Assembly (NCBI GenBank): GCA_023447015.1
Contig: JAEXPG010000214.1
Span: 1 to 8,297, forward strand
Length of the DNA: 8,297 bases
Direction of reading: 5' to 3'
From: Verrucomicrobiota bacterium
Lineage (GTDB): Bacteria; Verrucomicrobiota; Verrucomicrobiia; Opitutales; Opitutaceae
Shown here: positions 6,763-8,297 of the stretch, piece after piece
How the letters are laid out: each line of letters starts with the position of its first letter
Numbering within the stretch: the stretch's first letter is position 1
Program-made: the position numbers and the translations under genes
The notes under the pieces: model-generated
What the model was told of the DNA's origin: nothing
Databases searched by the model: none
The model's input: the letters and a program-made list of their open reading frames with translations, nothing else

Positions 6763-8297
6763 CTACCGGGCGATCCGGGCCGAGTCGAGGTGGACGAGCG
6801 CGGGCGGTGTCCCGGGCACGGGGTCGATCAGGATGCCGAACCAGCCTTCGGGCTCGGCCGACCAGGCGCGCAGCTCGAGCCGGCGGTCGGATGCGCGGAC
6901 GTTGGTCTGGTTGATGATCTCCGTCCGGCCACCCTTGAACCAGAGCAGGCGCACGACGGGCATCCGGCTGGTCGGCTGGTCGTCGGCGATGCGGACGTGG
7001 GCGAGGAGTCCGGCCAGCGGCTGGTCGGCACGCAGCCAGAGCTCGCCGCCGGGCGGCAGCTCGAAATGGTCGTCGGACACGCCGCCGCCGCGCAGGACAA
7101 CAGCGTCCGGACGCCAGTCGGCAGGCAGTGCACGCTCCGCCTCCCCAGCGGCCGCGAGGTGTTCGGGCAATGCGACGGGAAAGAGTGTCGGTGGCGTGCT
7201 GCGGTCGGCCTGGGCGTGGAGGATGCGCGGCCCGAGCCAACCGGCGCACACCGAGCCCTCGCTCCCGGGCGGAATGACGGTCGTGAAGCGCAGGGCCTGT
7301 TGGCGGCAGTCGATCTGGTAGTCCGCCGTGGCTTCGTCGGCGTCCGCGGCGAGCTCGACGGTATGGCGCCACGCCTCGCCGGGATCGTCTCCGGCGGTGT
7401 AGCGGATGACGAACTCGGCGCGCAACGTCCCCGCCGGGGCGCCCGGCCGCCGCTGGAGCAGCACGGTGCCGGCGAGGCGGTTGCTCGGGGCGGTGAACCG
7501 GAAGGAGTGCTCGCCGCTTGTGCGCGCGAGGAAGATGCGGCCGTCGGCGGCGGTGCGCGGGATGACGCCCGGGTCGCATTCGAGCAGGGCGGGATGGAGG
7601 TTTCCGCCGAGGTCATTGATGGTTGCGATCGGGTCGGTGAACCGGCCGATCGGAGGTCCGGCGCGGTAGACCTGGAGGATCGGGCCGTGCGACACCGGCA
7701 CGAAGCCGAGCGCGAAGGCGATCTGGCTGGTGCGCGGCCAGCGATCCCAGGCGAACGGGACGAGCACCTGTTGGAACCGATCGGCCTCCGAGAGACGGGC
7801 CGCGAGCAGGTTGCGTTCACGCGGGCCGTAGGACGTGCCATCGTGCAACCAGAGCGGCAGACCGCGGGTCTTCACGGCCGGGCAGATCCGTTCGAACCAC
7901 TCGATGCCCGGACCGTAGAACACGGGGCGGACGCCGCGGGCGTCGGCTGGCGGCAACGACTCGACGAGTCCGACGAACGATGCGCAGAACTCGGGCGGGA
8001 TGCGGGTGCCGCGCAGATAGGCGAGCGCGGGGACGGTGAGCGAGGGATCGCGATAGTCGGCGCGCGTGGCGGACGAGTGGCCGAACTGCGACCGTTGGCC
8101 CTGCCAGGCGGACCACCCGGAGACGGCACCGCAGAGGACGAACGGCACCGCGAGGGCGGCGAGTGTCACCGCATGCCGCGGGGCCGCCGCGAACCCGAGC
8201 CCGAGGGAGAGCGACAGCACCATCGCCGCCGCGAGACCGAGGTATCCGATCTCGTGGTTCGTCGCGAGGAGCGCGAGCGCGGCGGCGAGTCCCATGA
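6763..8297 (-). CDS. Membrane protein with large C-terminal soluble domain (5' partial), unknown function
   Basis: I do not recognise a family. The frame is open to the window edge, and an ATG at 8295 sits at that edge in the middle of hydrophobic sequence, so the true start is probably outside. Counting from this ATG, 510 residues are visible. Two membrane segments are clear (about 17-37 and 42-62), with part of another at 1-12. Residues 66-510 look soluble and probably face the periplasm. A first part (about 70-210) has alternating hydrophobic and polar runs and the phrases RPVFYGPGIEWFERICP and LPLWLHDGTSYGPRERN. The remainder (about 230-510) is rich in short beta-like strands such as EHSFRFTAP, LRAEFVIRY and FELPPGGELWLRADQPL, ending in LVHLDSARI, suggesting one or two beta-sandwich modules. 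The layout resembles the end of a polytopic glycosyltransferase or O-antigen-type membrane protein with a periplasmic tail, but no catalytic motif is visible. The methyltransferase gene follows after 15 bases on the same strand. Confidence 0.75.
   Translation of the reverse strand, partial: MGLAAALALLATNHEIGYLGLAAAMVLSLSLGLGFAAAPRHAVTLAALAVPFVLCGAVSGWSAWQGQRSQFGHSSATRADYRDPSLTVPALAYLRGTRIPPEFCASFVGLVESLPPADARGVRPVFYGPGIEWFERICPAVKTRGLPLWLHDGTSYGPRERNLLAARLSEADRFQQVLVPFAWDRWPRTSQIAFALGFVPVSHGPILQVYRAGPPIGRFTDPIATINDLGGNLHPALLECDPGVIPRTAADGRIFLARTSGEHSFRFTAPSNRLAGTVLLQRRPGAPAGTLRAEFVIRYTAGDDPGEAWRHTVELAADADEATADYQIDCRQQALRFTTVIPPGSEGSVCAGWLGPRILHAQADRSTPPTLFPVALPEHLAAAGEAERALPADWRPDAVVLRGGGVSDDHFELPPGGELWLRADQPLAGLLAHVRIADDQPTSRMPVVRLLWFKGGRTEIINQTNVRASDRRLELRAWSAEPEGWFGILIDPVPGTPPALVHLDSARIAR

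Overview
The window is GC-rich, densely coding bacterial DNA with two partial genes at its edges, two complete genes and one repeat-filled intergenic gap. A peptide inside the first gene matches, from memory, the sequence that precedes the plug domain in TonB-dependent receptors of Opitutaceae. This, with the base composition and the lack of clear Shine-Dalgarno sequences, suggests a verrucomicrobium of the Opitutus type. That placement is an inference, because there is no rRNA or other marker gene here.

Plus strand, from the left edge to 5237: most of a very large alpha-2-macroglobulin (A2M) family protein, cut at its N-terminus by the window edge. It has an intact CVEQ thioester motif and the standard order of bacterial A2M domains. 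An Opitutaceae-style 'NPFEV...TLAGNRLNTEL' peptide sits in the linker just before the A2M core domain, roughly where classical A2Ms carry the protease bait.

Minus strand, 8297 down to 5318: three genes point toward the A2M gene. The first is the C-terminal 510 residues of an unrecognised membrane protein with a large soluble tail. Fifteen bases downstream comes a 339-residue RlmI-like (COG1092) SAM-dependent methyltransferase that lacks the usual N-terminal PUA domain. Then follow a 62-bp palindromic REP-like element that overlaps the methyltransferase stop codon, an 11-unit heptanucleotide tandem array, and an 87-residue two-helix membrane protein. The A2M gene and the small membrane gene converge across an 80-bp gap with one small hairpin.

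The genes do not form one obvious pathway. The A2M protein is probably an envelope protease trap, the methyltransferase modifies RNA, and the other two are membrane proteins of unknown role. The most notable signals are the receptor-like peptide inside the A2M protein and the composite repeat block at 5589-5732. I found no tRNA, rRNA, CRISPR array, transposase or complete mobile element.
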